From Archilochus colubris (taxonomy: Eukaryota > Chordata > Aves > Apodiformes > Trochilidae), in NCBI GenBank assembly GCA_023079485.1, contig CM041083.1:154088552-154152551 (forward strand): a stretch of 64,000 bases of DNA, in the 5' to 3' direction. A program made the position numbers and the translations under genes. This document shows, in pieces, positions 36,704-48,375 of this stretch; position 1 is the stretch's first letter, and each line of letters starts with the position of its first letter. The notes below the pieces were generated by a model. It was given only the letters and a program-made list of their open reading frames with translations. It searched no databases and was not told where the DNA came from.

Positions 36704-37007
36704 TGTCCTGGTTTGAGAGGTTAAGGCCCTGCTGCTACCCCTCCTCCTCCTTATTTTCTCACCAGAGAAGGACAGCATCTACCAAGACATGTTACCTTAA
36801 CCCATCTATCACACCAGACACAGAAACCCCCAAAGGGCTCTCTTTGGAGCCATTTTATACTGATTACCATGGGAAGGATTACTGCAATTGGTTCATTTAG
36901 GCCATCTGATCCATCCTCTATTCCTATAGGTTATTAGCAGGCTGACCACAGTTGCTGCTGGTGTCTCTGGTGGGGTTTTTCTATCCTGGTCCTCTCAAAC
37001 CAGGACA
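36704..37007. mobile_element. 304-bp element with perfect 17-bp terminal inverted repeats
   Basis: The element starts TGTCCTGGTTTGAGAGG and ends CCTCTCAAACCAGGACA, exact reverse complements. It lies between two copies of GTAGT, which are CR1 sequence. The CR1 on both sides is continuous once the insert is removed, so the boundaries are unusually certain. TG..CA ends and a 5-bp duplication suit a small solo LTR. The 17-bp perfect inverted repeat and the lack of an AATAAA signal would also suit a short non-autonomous DNA transposon. No coding capacity is seen. Near its right end a second copy of TCCTGGT (36984-36990) can pair with ACCAGGA (36999-37005). Strand is undetermined. Confidence 0.9.
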
Positions 37008-37012
37008 GTAGT
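37008..37012. repeat. Target-site duplication, right copy (GTAGT)
   Basis: Exact repeat of 36699-36703, directly after the terminal ACA of the insert. Confidence 0.9.
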
Positions 37013-37159
37013 TGAGGCCTCATCTCTGGAGATATTCAAGTTGAGGCTTGCTGAGACTCTAAGAAACCTTATCTAGTTGAGTGTATCCCTGTTTACTGCA
37101 TGAGGGTTGTATTAGATGGCCTTTGGAGGTCCCTTCCAACTCAATTGTTCTATGATTCA

Positions 37160-38209
37160 ACATCACAAACCTAGATGCTATAATTAAAATTTGCTGAAAT
37201 TACTTACATTGAGTGGGAGGAAGGGGAGAGAAATCAGAAGTATAAGAAAAAAAAAAACAACCAAACAAAAAACACACTTTGGAGTAGAAGTTACTTGGTT
37301 GGAGAAACTTGGCTGTACAAGCCATGTTTCACATTTCAGCTGTGAAGGACTTTCTGTGATACAGCCAAAGAAATACCCTTTCTCTTTTTCTTTGGTCAGA
37401 CATGAAACTTCAGAATTGCTAACTGCAGTCAGTCAGACTCCCAGCAAGAGTTTGGACACTAGTACTCTACAGACTGCTTTTGCTCTTCTCACTACATCCA
37501 TCACAAGTCAATTGCTAAATTCTGGCAGCTTATAAGAGCAAATTAGGTGCAGAAAGCATTTGTAGAATACTTAATAGCCACATGCTAAAGATTTTAAAGT
37601 TCAACAGTGACATCAGAACAGTCTACAGAAGAGCAGTCCAGAAATTCAAGGGCAGTCTCTTCTAAGTGTCTATAAAAGGTAGTAGAGTGGGCTCAGTGTT
37701 TACTGCTCAATCCCTGATTGACAATCCATGGCTGCGCTGGCTTTGCTTACTGTGAAAATATATTTCTTACATCTATCTAAAAAATTACTAGACTCTATTT
37801 TCAACCCTTCCTAAAAATATCTTGTCTTAAGTTTGTGCTCTAAACTTCCTGATCTGTTAATAAAACACTGCCTTACTGGCAATCCAAACTGACCTTATAA
37901 CTCACATTGTTTTCTTCTTTATCTTGAAATTCATTTGTGTTGGTAAACTTTTTTATTTTCTCTGAAAAGTAGCATTTTTAAGTGATGAACAAAACTCCTG
38001 GAGCATGAGTTAACTGTCTCAGAGTTAGAAGCACTGTGAGTTCCCTTTTAAATTCTTTATTTTATTGCTGACAAAAAGACTTTTAGATCTCTACTCCAGT
38101 CCCTATGTGTTTATAAAAGAAAGAAACAATGCTCTCTGTCAGTCATTTTCTCTAAAATTTGAAATAACTTTCTATTATGAGATTATATCTGAAAATAGTA
38201 GTAGTCAGA
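37160..38209. other. AT-rich DNA, possible very old CR1 trace
   Basis: No gene is seen. At about 37746-37790 the plus strand reads TTACTGTGAAAATATATTTC and TTACATCTATCTAAA, which resembles the reversed CR1 segment for KxFFTVR. It is too short and diverged to call. Confidence 0.35.
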
Positions 38210-39163
38210 CAAAGTCCTTAATGACTGGAAGGGAAACATCATACCCATTTTTTAAAAGGGTAATAAGGACCCTGGCCTCATATCTTCTCTTTGGTGCCCA
38301 CTGAGACCATGGAACAGACACTCCTGGAAGACATGTCAATACATGAGAAGGCAGTAAGGTGATTAGAGACAGCTGAAATGGCTTGACCAAGGGCAAATCA
38401 TGCCTGACTAACCTAGTGGCTTTCTACAATTGAATCACTGCATCAGTGGAGAAAGAACTGATGTTATCTATCTTGACTTCCGTAAGGTCTTTGGCACAGT
38501 TCCATGCAAAATACTTATTACTAAATTTAAGAGATTCAATTTTGACAGATGAATTCTTCAGTAGGTAAGGAATTGGCTCAATGGCTGCATTGGAAGAATT
38601 GTGGTCAATATCCAAAGGGAGATCTGTAAGTAATAGTGTCCATCAGGGGTCTGTTTTGTAACCTCACTTCAACATCTTTATCAAGGGTGTGGTGAGACTG
38701 AGTGCAAGTTCAGCAAGTTCATGGATGACATCAAGATGAGTGGTGCAGTTGATATACTTTACAGGCTGGACAAGTGGGCCCATGTAAACCTCAGGAATTT
38801 CAACGGGGCCAAGTTAGTTTGGGTTACAGCAAAGAGACTTTACAAAGGGAGTGAGAAACGCTAACCGATGAAGCAGCCCTTCAGAGAAGGACTTACGGAT
38901 TCTGGCAGGCAGAAAATTGGACGTGAGCCAACAATTGGACGTTCGCAGACCAGAAAGTCAAGCATACCTTGGGCTGTATCAGAAGTGTGGCCAGAAGGTC
39001 ACAAAGCAGGCTTATAAAAAAGGTGGAGGAAGACTTTTTCACACTGTTTGCAGTGGAGCAATGGTTTTCAAGTGAAAGAGGATAGATTTAGATCACATAT
39101 AATGAAGAATTTTTTTACTTTTTGGGTGGTGAGTTGCCCAGAGAAACTGTGGATGCACTACTA
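38210..39163 (+). mobile_element. Decayed CR1 LINE with internal deletion
   Basis: A heavily mutated CR1 reaching further 5' than the 35.7 kb copy. It includes AACATCATACCCATTTTTTA near 38236, GGGCAAATCATGCCTGACTA near 38391, and motif A as ATCTATCTTGACTTCCGTAA near 38467. GTTCATGGATGACATCAAGA near 38717 is the motif C region, where the DD codons survive as GATGAC. Numerous stops and shifts follow. Near 39020-39035 the sequence jumps from the region after the RSVASR-like segment straight to the GxRLFS-like segment, omitting a stretch that is about 250 bp in the copies at 35.7 and 53.4 kb. It ends without the usual 3' tail, near 39163. Clearly a dead, older copy. Confidence 0.88.
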
Positions 39164-41348
39164 AGATTAGTGACAGAACAATAGAGTCTGTAAAATCCAA
39201 ATGGTGAACTAAAGAGGTCTAATAGGACATGAGAAGCTATCAGCACCTATAACAGTCATTTTTCCAGTAATTCAGATGAGGAAGATGTCAAGAAAATGAC
39301 CATTGATGGAGTTTATTAAAGAAATGGTAAACCCATATTACATCATTTATCTTTCTATTGTATTTATTTTATTTATTTTATTATCTGTTGTTTGAATCAT
39401 CTTTTGCAGATGTGAAATAGTAAATGGTACAAAAGCTTAATTCAACACCACTGTTTATTAGTGTTCCTTAATAATTCAATCTGTACTTTTTTATTGACAA
39501 TTACCACCCAAGAGAATAGCAACACAGAGTCTTTCTTTATTATCACCTTTTCAAACCATACATACTTTTTTTTACATTAAAATGTTATCATTTCATCAAA
39601 TGCTCTAAAAGTTATTCTGTTTTTCTTGTGTTTCATTCATAGGACTGTGAGTAGGTACTGAGCTGCCTCTAAGAATTGTTGTCTCATGTGAGAGTTAGAG
39701 AGGAAATACCCCTTCCGCATCTGAAAATAAACAGAATTAATCTGTCTTTATTCACACATGTGTAAATCAACAATGACTCAGCTGCTCTCTGCAGACTAAC
39801 AGGCACATAAGCAGTGAAGTTAAGATCAAAATCAGCCCTTAGATCTGATAGATGCACTCCAGAATTGTCATGAACTCCTTCCCTGATGTTAAATAAGAGT
39901 CAAAATAAGGTCTCACAGGTCACCTTATGAAATAATGGCATACTGCTGAGGGAAAGAAAAAACTAATAATACAGAAATCTTTGCTCCCACAGTAGTTGTC
40001 CATTACAGAATTCTCCACACTTCCCTATAAATTTCTTTAGAGCAAGTGACTACATAGTTTGAATATCAGATTACTAGTATTTTCCTCCAAGTATTGTCCT
40101 TCTGCACTCACAAACTTCACCCTATAATATAACATTGGTAATTTCAGATATTAATTGTTCCTTCATTTTTTCCATATTTCAGGAAATGCTGCATATGACT
40201 TTGCATTTCCTCAGGTTTGAAACCTACAAAGCTATTCTAAACTGGGCTATTTATTTATTTTTTTATTTACTTTTATGCTACTGTAATTTTTTCTTTGGTA
40301 TCTAAGCCTACTGGAAGCTCATTTTTTAAAAACACTATCATGTTCTTCATTGCAGTCTGTACAGAACTAATAAAGATATTAGAGTTTCTGTCCTAGAGAC
40401 ATTACTCTATGAATGAAAGGAGACTTATGTGGATGATGACAAACCTAATTTACTCAGTCACATGATTTTTCAGTTGTAATCCAAGATGGTCCCCAAAGTG
40501 GAGTAGCTTTCAACTGAAGGTCTCTGCAAAATGTCTTTCACTGTCTGTTTGCATAGCTTGTGTCAACATAACATATTAATCCTAAATGGTATAGAAGTGG
40601 TTTCAAATAAGCTTCCAAATAAACATGTCCATACATCCTCTTTTTTCATTTTGTAATGATTTTAGTGCAGCAGAATGAACCATGGAAATATTAATAAATC
40701 AACTTTATATGCATGTCTACATGTGTGTATGTGTATGTCTTAATGTGCACCTAAGTGTGTTAAAGGACACTGCCTAAAGTTGACCGTAGATATTTCAATA
40801 TAAATTAATTCAATAAGATTCTACTTACCTGTTTAATTTAATCTTCAAATTCCCATTTTTATATTTCCAGTTGCAAGGCTGTTTACTGCACTGGGTTTTT
40901 TTTTGGCTGTGCATCTTTCACAGTAAGAGTTAAGCCTATGCTTTGGCTCATAGTTACAAGACAGGATATAAAACCATAATGCAAGAAACACACTCTAATC
41001 AAGAACAACAGGTGATAAAAACCACATATGTTTTAAAAGTAGATTTGAAGTTGGAAAATCAATAAAACAATGAAAGACATGATATAAAAATGTGTCTTCA
41101 TGTAGGAAAGATAAATGGCTTACTTCATTCTTGTTGACTCTTTAATATGTCCCTACAGTACTGACTAACCATTTCCCAGGACTTACCTGTTTCTTTTAAG
41201 GAAGGTGCACTTTGTGGGTCTTGCCTTAAGGATTGTTGTCTTTGTTCAGTTTTCAGTTTAAAAACATCTGAAATTAAATAGTTATCTATCTATAAACTAT
41301 AAAGTATTAGTAATAAAACCCACCTTAGATCCACTATCTGAAATCTAG
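39164..41348. other. Unique AT-rich DNA, no gene seen
   Basis: About 2.2 kb with TTTATT-rich patches near 39360 and 40250 and no recognised repeat or gene. Confidence 0.5.
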
Positions 41349-42155
41349 TGTCATGGTTTAGGCCCAGCTGGTATCAACCAGGACTCTGCACACTTACTCC
41401 TCACCCACAAAAATGGAGAAAATCCACCTAATGGCTCATTAATCGAGAAAAGGATAAGGAAGTTCTCATTCCCCAGTTAAAGTAATGGGCAAAACAGACT
41501 CAACTTGAGGAAATAAATAGATAAATAAATAAATAAATAAATAAATCAAACAAGAAAAAGAGAAAAAAATAGCAGATCTTAATGCCTCCCCCCATGCCAC
41601 CCTTCCCTTCTTCTCAGGCCTGAGTTGCTTCACTGATGCCTCCCTCTCAGTGACACAGGGGGACGGCAAGGAGGGGTTTAGGGTCACGTTCCCCACACAT
41701 TGCTTCTGCCTCTCCTTCCTCCTCAAGGGGAAGACTCCTTACAGACTTCTGCTGCTCCAGTGCAGGATCCCTCTGATGGGAGAGACTCCTTCATGAACCC
41801 ACCTGACGTGGATCCCTCCCATGATGTCCTCAGGGACTGCTTCTGTGTGATCTGCCCACGTAGTCACAGCCTGCTTCAGGAACAGCTACCTCCCCTGGCA
41901 CAGGGTTCTCCACAGCTGCAGGTCCACATCTCCCCCTCCCTCCCAATGATCTCGCACAGGCTGTGGCTTGATGTCTGCCCACTTGTGACACTTCCTGGCA
42001 GCAAACCAATGTCTGGCTAACCATGTCCCTTCAGGGACTATAAATCTGTGTCTTCCTCATTGTGGTCCATCTTATTCCTCCATGGGCTGCAGGGGTACAG
42101 CCTGGGCTGCTCGGGAACCTTCTCCCCTTCCTTCTTTACTGACCTCAGTGTCTTT
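41349..42155 (-). mobile_element. Truncated ERV LTR (TGTCATGG-ended family)
   Basis: The plus-strand start TGTCATGGTTTAGGCCCAG is identical to that of the 7.1 kb LTR, and the interior follows the same order (GGCAAAACAGACTCAACTTG, CCTTCCTCCTC, GGGCTGCAGGGGTACAGCC, CTTCTTTACTGACCTCAG). It stops near 42155. The remaining ~230 bp, which carry the TATA-like site and far U3 in relatives, are missing. In the inferred minus sense this copy has lost the start of its U3 and its promoter. An AAAT-type microsatellite has expanded within it at 41511-41547. Confidence 0.82.
41511..41547. repeat. (AAAT)n microsatellite within the LTR
   Basis: About nine AAAT units with one G interruption, absent from the sister LTR at 7.1 kb. 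It grew after insertion. Confidence 0.9.
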
Positions 42156-45100
42156 GAGAAAGTAGGAGTTGATTTTTTTCACCCGAATTCCCAGAGAGAG
42201 CATGAGGAAAAATATTAGTCAATTCTCTTATATTCCTAGAGAATTATTTTAATAGTTGAAGATATATTTTTCTTTATTTCTGACGCATAAAGCAAAGGGG
42301 GGAGTTGAAGAACTTTATTAAGTGTTATGTGCGGCACAATAGAACAGAGGTGTGGAATTGTGGAAGAAACTGTAGGCAGCAGTTGGTTTTGTCAAAGTGG
42401 TGGAAAAAAAAGTGAAAGAAATCTGTTTGAAGATATGTGGTATGAATAAGGGGAATGGGAGACTAATGATATGTGACAGACAAAAGGAGAGAATGACAGA
42501 AGATGATAGCAGCATAGCCACCAGTTGGGATTTTATTTGGCATTCATAACATTCTTTACTTGATTTAAATATACCACAGTAATTTCTGATTTTTCTCTTT
42601 AATCTTCAATTAGATAATTTTGGTATTTATCCAAATGGTTGTCATCACCTATTACAATTATAGCTCTGGAAGCAGCAGAAACTTTATACAAAAAGACTGG
42701 TGTCCACTTATATTTTGAAAATGAAAATGAGGTTGTTCACATACTAATCTCATACGTCTTTTAATGGAGTAGAAGCCAGTCTGTCCTATTGGTTAACATA
42801 ATTCCTTTGCCATTTTGTCAGTCAGACAAAGATATATATTGAGATGTCAAGAACTACATGACAGGCACATCAGGCTGAGTATTATGGTAAAAAAAAGACA
42901 GAAGTTCTCTAAAGCAGTATTAGAAAAGATGTGGTCTCCAGCAGTAGACCTAGACTGATGAGAGGAAAATGCCTCTCAGAGATGTATGTAATAAGTTTTT
43001 CTAAGTATAATATCTAGCAGAGGCAATATTTAGAAAGTCCCTAAGAAGCCACTGCAGAAAGACTGACTTTGAAAAAACAGAAAGAAGGAAAAAAATATGG
43101 GAACAGGAATAGGACGTAAATAAGGAAGATGAATGAAAATGCTGCTTTGCTTCTCCAAGCACACAAGGATATACAGCAGCAGCACATGTTTCTTTTAAGA
43201 TAATCATAATAACAAAACAAATGAGTAACAATAATAGTAACAATAATAGTAACAATAAGTAATAATAAGTAATAATAATAAGTAATAATAGTAACAATAA
43301 TTTGAAAGAACATGGTAATCTCAAATCCACAAATAGCAAGTCCTGAGCCATTTTTGGGTTAGTTGATTTTTTGTTGGTTTTTTTTTTGTATTTTTTAAAT
43401 CATAAAATATTAGATTTTTAATGTGAAGTAATTACATTAAAAATTTAAGATTGGTAGTTTTCTTCAAATAATTTATAGGGAAAAAAAAAAAAAAGAAAGA
43501 AAGATAATACCAGCACTGTCTTTGGAGCTCAAACTTATTCTCCTACTATGAATTAAAAACAAAAGAAACATGATCTAGTAATTTGGTGACAGAATATCCC
43601 TTGGTGATGCTAGTACTAAAGAGGTAGATCAGACCACGGTCTGTAATTTTCTCAGTTTATAAGTTAGCCATGGTGGAAAACTGATGCAGTTCATAAAACT
43701 TCATGTAATATTGTTAAAGCTGAGAAACTTGTCACTTGGATGACAATGAGTCTCATGGATTTAGAAAGCAGTGGAAAAAAAATCTGTCCTAGTGGTCTGA
43801 GACAAAGATGTTACTTCTAGTTTAGAAAGTACCTGTTCCACCGTTGGAAGTTGGTGTTTATCTGGAGAAATAAGTCCATATGCTGTTCCTGTCTTTAACA
43901 TCCTATTTTCTGTTTCAAGTATCCATTACCAGCTACTAGCAGGAATGTGGCACAGGTTTATTCTTATATTACTTAGTAAATATTTTTAGTTTCCTATTTG
44001 GAAATATATCATTCTGAAACAAAATAATAAAATTATATGAATATTCATTTATTATTATTATTTATTTAATATTTTTGCTAGAGTTTCTGCACCAAGATAC
44101 TGATCTCTAATAAGAGTAATATTCTGTGATTTTATAGGAAAAAGTTACTTTACATTATTAAAGATTTAAAGACCTTATGAATGGAAATGCATTCTCTGAA
44201 ACATCTCAAGCACATTTGCACTACAGATGTAACAAACAGCTATATGGTACTCGAAAATAGATGCCCTGTGCTGCTTAGGTGTTAATAGATCAGATTGCCT
44301 GTAAATTACTTTATAAACAAATGGAGCAGAAATGTTTTTTTTTACAAAACCCATGTTCCTAATAGTCTCTTTGGTAGCTAACATGCAATGAAGGGATGCT
44401 ATTTTTATATTAGTATATGAACATAAGATAGTAAGCAGCTTTAGTGACAGCTGACTATCAATGATCTTGTAATGCCCTCATGCTGTCATTGTTGTCATTG
44501 CTGGAACTGCTTTTTTACAGTTCCCCAGAATCACCATAAATATCACTCATGCTTAGTATTGCTAGAGATATTTGATTTGTGTGCACCTTGAATTACTTTA
44601 TATCTAAGCTTTTTATGACTATGGTGTTTGGAAAGGGCTTAGAAAGTCTCTTACTGGACTTCATGATCATGTCATACTGGGCAAACCCTAGAAAAATATT
44701 ATTTTGGATCTATCTTTTGTATTTATTAGGAAGCAATTACATTCCACATAAAGGTCAATGCTTACCTCAGTCTGAGAGATTTTTTTGTTTCAGAGTTCTC
44801 TGGTGAGAAGAAGATGCTACTATTAATATCTGAATAAAATTGTTGAAAATGTAACAGTTTACAATTATTCTATTTCAGCAAGAAATTCTATTAGATGAAT
44901 ACAACACATTGCAGAACACTTTGCCACAACTAAGTACATGAGCATTCTCTTCTTGGCTGCCTTTCTGAGAATAGAAATTTGAATATTCCAGTATTAAATT
45001 ATGATACAATTTTTTAGCATTAATAACTTATTATTATTATTATTGGTTTTGTTTCTGCTGCACTTTTTTGCTTCAGCATAGTATAGTATATAAATAAATG

Positions 45101-45721
45101 CAAGAAAATGGTAAATTTTCTTGCAAAATGCAAGGAAAAATTTTTTGTCTTATCTGGCATAGTAATAGGAACAAAGTGACTTTTTGGTAGCAGAAGTTTT
45201 CAGAATACTATCCTGCTACAGTTATTTCACTCTGATATTACATAATACATACATGGACTGTATGATTCTCTGAGATGTAAAAAACCCCAAACATATTGTT
45301 ATTGCTTAGTTAGAGTTCATTCTGCAGCTCTCATTTGTGTCATGCATAGTCATTCCTTGTAAAGTACACTGGTTAAAGGAGAATTTATCTAATAAGAAAG
45401 GCTGATGGAAAACGTTTTCAGTACTCCCCAGTAAATTTCAAGTGGCGATGTAGGGGAATCAAATCTTCCTCTCTCACTGACTTTCAGATAAATGCCTGTG
45501 TTCCTTTTCCCATTAGGAACATTCAGCTTGAACCTAGGAGCTCTCAGTTATATAAAGAAACCCCTCGTATTTCAAGAGGTTATACAAAAGGGAAAAAAAA
45601 ATGTGCATATGAATTTATTAGCATATCTACACAGGTTTATTCAGCTATGTATGAAATTGGTATATAGTTTACCTTGTAACCATAGTTATTCTTTTTTCCT
45701 TTTTTTAAAAAAAGCTAATAT
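42156..45721. other. Unique AT-rich DNA with an AAT/AAC-rich minisatellite
   Basis: About 3.6 kb with no recognised gene. It contains the imperfect repeat at 43219-43302 and an A-rich patch near 43482-43505. Confidence 0.5.
43219..43302. repeat. Imperfect AATAGTAAC/AATAAGTAAT minisatellite
   Basis: Units of 9-12 bases such as AATAATAGTAAC and AATAATAAGT are repeated with variation. Translation on the minus strand yields Leu/Ile/Tyr strings resembling a membrane segment, which is an artefact of the repeat. Confidence 0.85.
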
Positions 45722-46755
45722 GTAGCCGCTCACTCCCCCTCCCCCATTATGGTGGGAGGAAATCTACCTAGAATCTTGTGGGTCAAGTCAAGGATTATGA
45801 GGTTTTCATTCAACAATTATGCTCATGGACAAAACAGACTCAACTTGGGGAAAAATCAGTTTCATCTATCATTAATCATTAATCAAATCAAAACAGGACA
45901 CAGAAAAAAAAGCAAACGAGAGCTGAAATCCTTTTCCCCACCTCTTCCTTCTTCCTGAGCCCAAAGTACTTTCTTCTTGATTCTCTACATTCTTCTCCTC
46001 ATTGGCACAGGGGACAGGGAGTGGAATTTACAGTCCGGGGCATCACAGTTGTTCTCCGACACTCCTCTCTCTTCAGGGAGAAGGATTCCTCACAATCTTT
46101 CTCTACTCCAACGTGGGGTCCCTCCCACAGTAGAAAGTCCTTCAAGAACCCCTCCAATGTGAGTCCCTCCCTCCAGGCACAGTTCCTCAAGAGCAAACTG
46201 CTTCAGCGTGGGCACCCCACAGAGCCATGGACTACTTTGGGAACAGTCACATCCATGGCTGCAGGTCCACAACATCTGCTCCATCATCCTCCTCAGGCTG
46301 CAGGTTCATAGTTGCTCCCCCAGGACTCCACATGGTTGGCAGGACCACAACACCTGCCCCGCCATGGTCCTGCAGGGTCTGCTCCACCATGCTCATCCAT
46401 GGATGCAGGGGACAGGCTATCCTCTTACCATGGGATATAGACAGAAAAATTCTGTTCAGACACCTGCTCCCTCTCCTTCCTCACTGGCCTTGGTTTCTCT
46501 GTTCTGGCATTGCTCTCTTCTGGTGTTGCTCTCTCACCTCTCCCTTCTCCTCTGCCCTCCTCTGAACTACTGCATATCTCTTCTTCTTAAATATATTAAT
46601 TGTAGAGGCAAAAAATCTTTCTGTTCACTGATGGCCTAAGGTGAGGCAGGCATCTTGGAGCAGGGAGAGATATTCAAGCTACTGTATGAACCATCCTTGG
46701 GGGAGGGGACCCCTTCACTGCTACCAAAAATGGCACTGCATCAACCCAGAACACA
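45722..46755 (-). mobile_element. ERV LTR, nearly complete
   Basis: The plus-strand sequence picks up the LTR about 45 bp inside its end (GTAGCCGCTCACTCCCCC) and continues to the terminal ATCAACCCAGAACACA at 46755. The interior has repeated CTGCTCC..TGCAGG units and CTTCCTCACTGGCCTTGG near 46474. The reverse of the segment near 46583-46600 reads TTAATATATTTAAGAAG, a TATA box on the minus strand, and supports the minus sense. In that orientation the copy lacks only the last ~45 bp of U5. Frames of 143 and 112 codons within it are composition artefacts. Confidence 0.82.
46583..46600 (-). promoter_or_regulatory. TATA-like site of the 45.7 kb LTR
   Basis: Reverse complement of TTCTTAAATATATTAATT. 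The same site with small changes is present in the LTR at 52.8 kb. Confidence 0.5.
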
Positions 46756-47125
46756 TGTTCACATGTTCATTACACTGTCTTTGGGAGATGGACTTTATCT
46801 CTGATTTCCAGTAATATCTGAGAGTCTTATCGATGGCACTGAATGGAAACAAGCTTCAAAAAATTTAATTTTCACTTGAAAATTAGGATATCTGATTACA
46901 TAAGCCTTGATCTTACTGTAAAATACTAATGAGGAAACAGTAAGCTTACGGTTTTTCTTGATACACAAAGAAAAGCCTGAACTAATTTTTCTTGAATGCT
47001 ATTTGTTTTATAATTTAACTTATCTAATGTTAGAATTAGAAGGAAAATCTCAGAAGAGAAGAAGCCACAAGATATATTTAAGATCCTCTGAAGAACCTTA
47101 AAAACCTTTGACCAAATGTTTTGAG
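46756..47125. other. Unique DNA between two LTRs of opposite sense
   Basis: No feature recognised. Confidence 0.5.
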
Positions 47126-48153
47126 TGTACAAGGTTTTGGTAGGCAAGGTTTTGGTAGTGGGGAGACTATAGAGATTGCTTCTGTGGGAAGGTGCCAGAA
47201 CCTTCCTCATGTCCAATAGAGCCAGTGCCAGCCAGCTCCATGATGGATGCACCACTGGCAATTGTCAAGACAACCAGAGATAGTGGTAGAGCCTCTGTGA
47301 GAACACAGTTAAGAAAAAGCAGATCAAAGAGACTGAATATGTGAGAAAAACAACTCTGCAGACATGAAGATCAGTGAAAAAGGAGGGGGGGGAGGTGCTC
47401 CAGGTACCAGACCAGATATTCTCCTTTAATGGTGAGGACCACATTGAAGCAGGTTGTCCCACTTCAGTCCATGAAAGTTCCTGGTGCAGCAGACATCCAC
47501 CAGAAGCTTCTGATGGACCCCATGCTGAAGTAAGTGGATGTGCCCTAAAGGAAGCTGCGGGAAGCTACACTGAGTCAGGCTCCTGGCAGGACTTGTGATA
47601 TGGTGCAGCACTCATGCTGGAGCAGTCAGCTCCTGAAAGACTGTGTTGCATGGAACTGACCCATGCTGGAGCCATTAATGAAGGCCTGCAGTCACATTGG
47701 AGAGGTTAATGGAGGACTGTTGCCCATGGAAGGGATTTCAGGTTGGAGAAAGTAAAGAGTATGATGAATCCCCCCCCTGAAGAGCAAGGAGCATCAGAAG
47801 CAATGTGTGATGAACCACAACCCCTATTCTGTTTGCCTCTTGAGCTGCTGGGGGGAAAGAAGTAGAGAGATCAGGAATGACTGAGCCTAGGAAGAAGGAC
47901 GGGGTGTGAGGAAGGTGTTTTAAGATTTGGTTTTATTTCTCATTACCCTATTCTGATTTGTTTGGAGATAAGTTAATGTTCCATAAATTGAGTTCAGTTT
48001 TGCCTGTGATGGTAATTGGTGAGTGATCTCCTTGTCCTTATATACAAACGTGAGCTTTTTGTTATATTTTCCCCCCCCTGTCCTCTTGAGGAGGGGAGTG
48101 ATCAACTACCTTTGGTGGGCACCTGGTGTCCAGCTAGGGTCAACCCACCACTA
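47126..48153 (+). mobile_element. Near full-length solo LTR (CAACCCACC-ended family)
   Basis: The plus strand runs from TGTACAAGGTTTTGGTAGGC at 47126 to GTCAACCCACCAC at 48150, the usual family end. In order it has GAGCCAGTGCCAGCCAGCTC, a decayed TATA site near 47310 and AACAACTCTGCAGAC. The GGAGGTGCTCCAGG block near 47390 and tandemly related TGCTGGAG/CCTGCAG units (47450-47720) follow, then GTGTTTTAAGATTTGGTTTT and GTGATCTCCTTGTCCTTA. It is the inverted counterpart of the 27.4 kb copy. No retroviral genes are attached. Frames across it have no meaning. Confidence 0.85.
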
Positions 48154-48189
48154 TCTCTAAGAATTAAATACTAAGAAGAAACCACACTA

Positions 48190-48375
48190 GAAGAGTTTGG
48201 GATGGACTTAATGCTGAGGATGGAACCTCATACTGGAGCAGGGAAGGAACATGAGGAAGAAGGAGAAGCAGAGAAAATCTATGACAAACGGATTTTAACC
48301 CACATTTAGCCACCCCTGTGCTGCTCAAAGGGAGAAGACAGAAAAATTTGGAATGAAGAAGAGTGAAGATTATGA
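48190..48375 (+). mobile_element. ERV LTR fragment
   Basis: CTCATACTGGAGCAGGGAAG near 48227, GAAGAAGGAGAAGCAGAGAA near 48253, CCCCTGTGCTGCTCAAAGG near 48315 and TGGAATGAAGAAGAGTGAAG near 48350 repeat, in order, the 47.7-47.9 kb section of the neighbouring LTR. It is a separate diverged piece of the same group in the same orientation, missing both ends. It could be a partial tandem copy or an independent insertion. Confidence 0.55.

Larger units (their letters stand above)
35696..37159 (+). mobile_element. CR1 LINE with reverse transcriptase core, interrupted
   Basis: This is a 5'-truncated CR1 retaining the catalytic half of the ORF2 reverse transcriptase. Motif A is LYLDFCKAFDMV (Asp at 35718-35720), motif B GVPQGSVLGPVLFN, and motif C FTDDTKL (about 35976-35996), where CR1 usually has FADD. 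The aspartates are present. Downstream come the thumb-like part (KDLGVLVDKKLDMSQQC) and the C-terminus (FKLEKSRFRLNVKKKFFTMR, RVVEKWNRLAREVV). A 338-codon frame (35700-36716) looks intact but is not. A small deletion near 36330 and frame changes near 36390 and 36535 replace parts of the domain with unrelated residues, and no ATG begins it. A 304-bp element is inserted at 36704. The CR1 resumes at 37013 with TGAGGCCTCATCTCTGGAGA and ends GTTCTATGATTC at 37157. Confidence 0.93.

Noticed and set aside
35700..36716. 338-codon frame as a host gene
   Set aside because: It is the reverse transcriptase remnant of a 5'-truncated CR1, begins with GTG at the truncation, contains internal frame changes and ends inside an inserted element.
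37671..37863. TATAAAA at about 37671 and AATAAA at about 37859 considered as another solo LTR
   Set aside because: Spacing is large and I found no TG..CA ends or matching flanking duplication.
43219..43302. Regular repeats considered as a CRISPR array
   Set aside because: Units are 9-12 bases, variable and without unique spacers, in a vertebrate-like genome. It is a minisatellite.
43001..43351. Hydrophobic minus-strand frames resembling membrane segments
   Set aside because: Leu/Ile/Tyr strings come from the AAT/AAC minisatellite.
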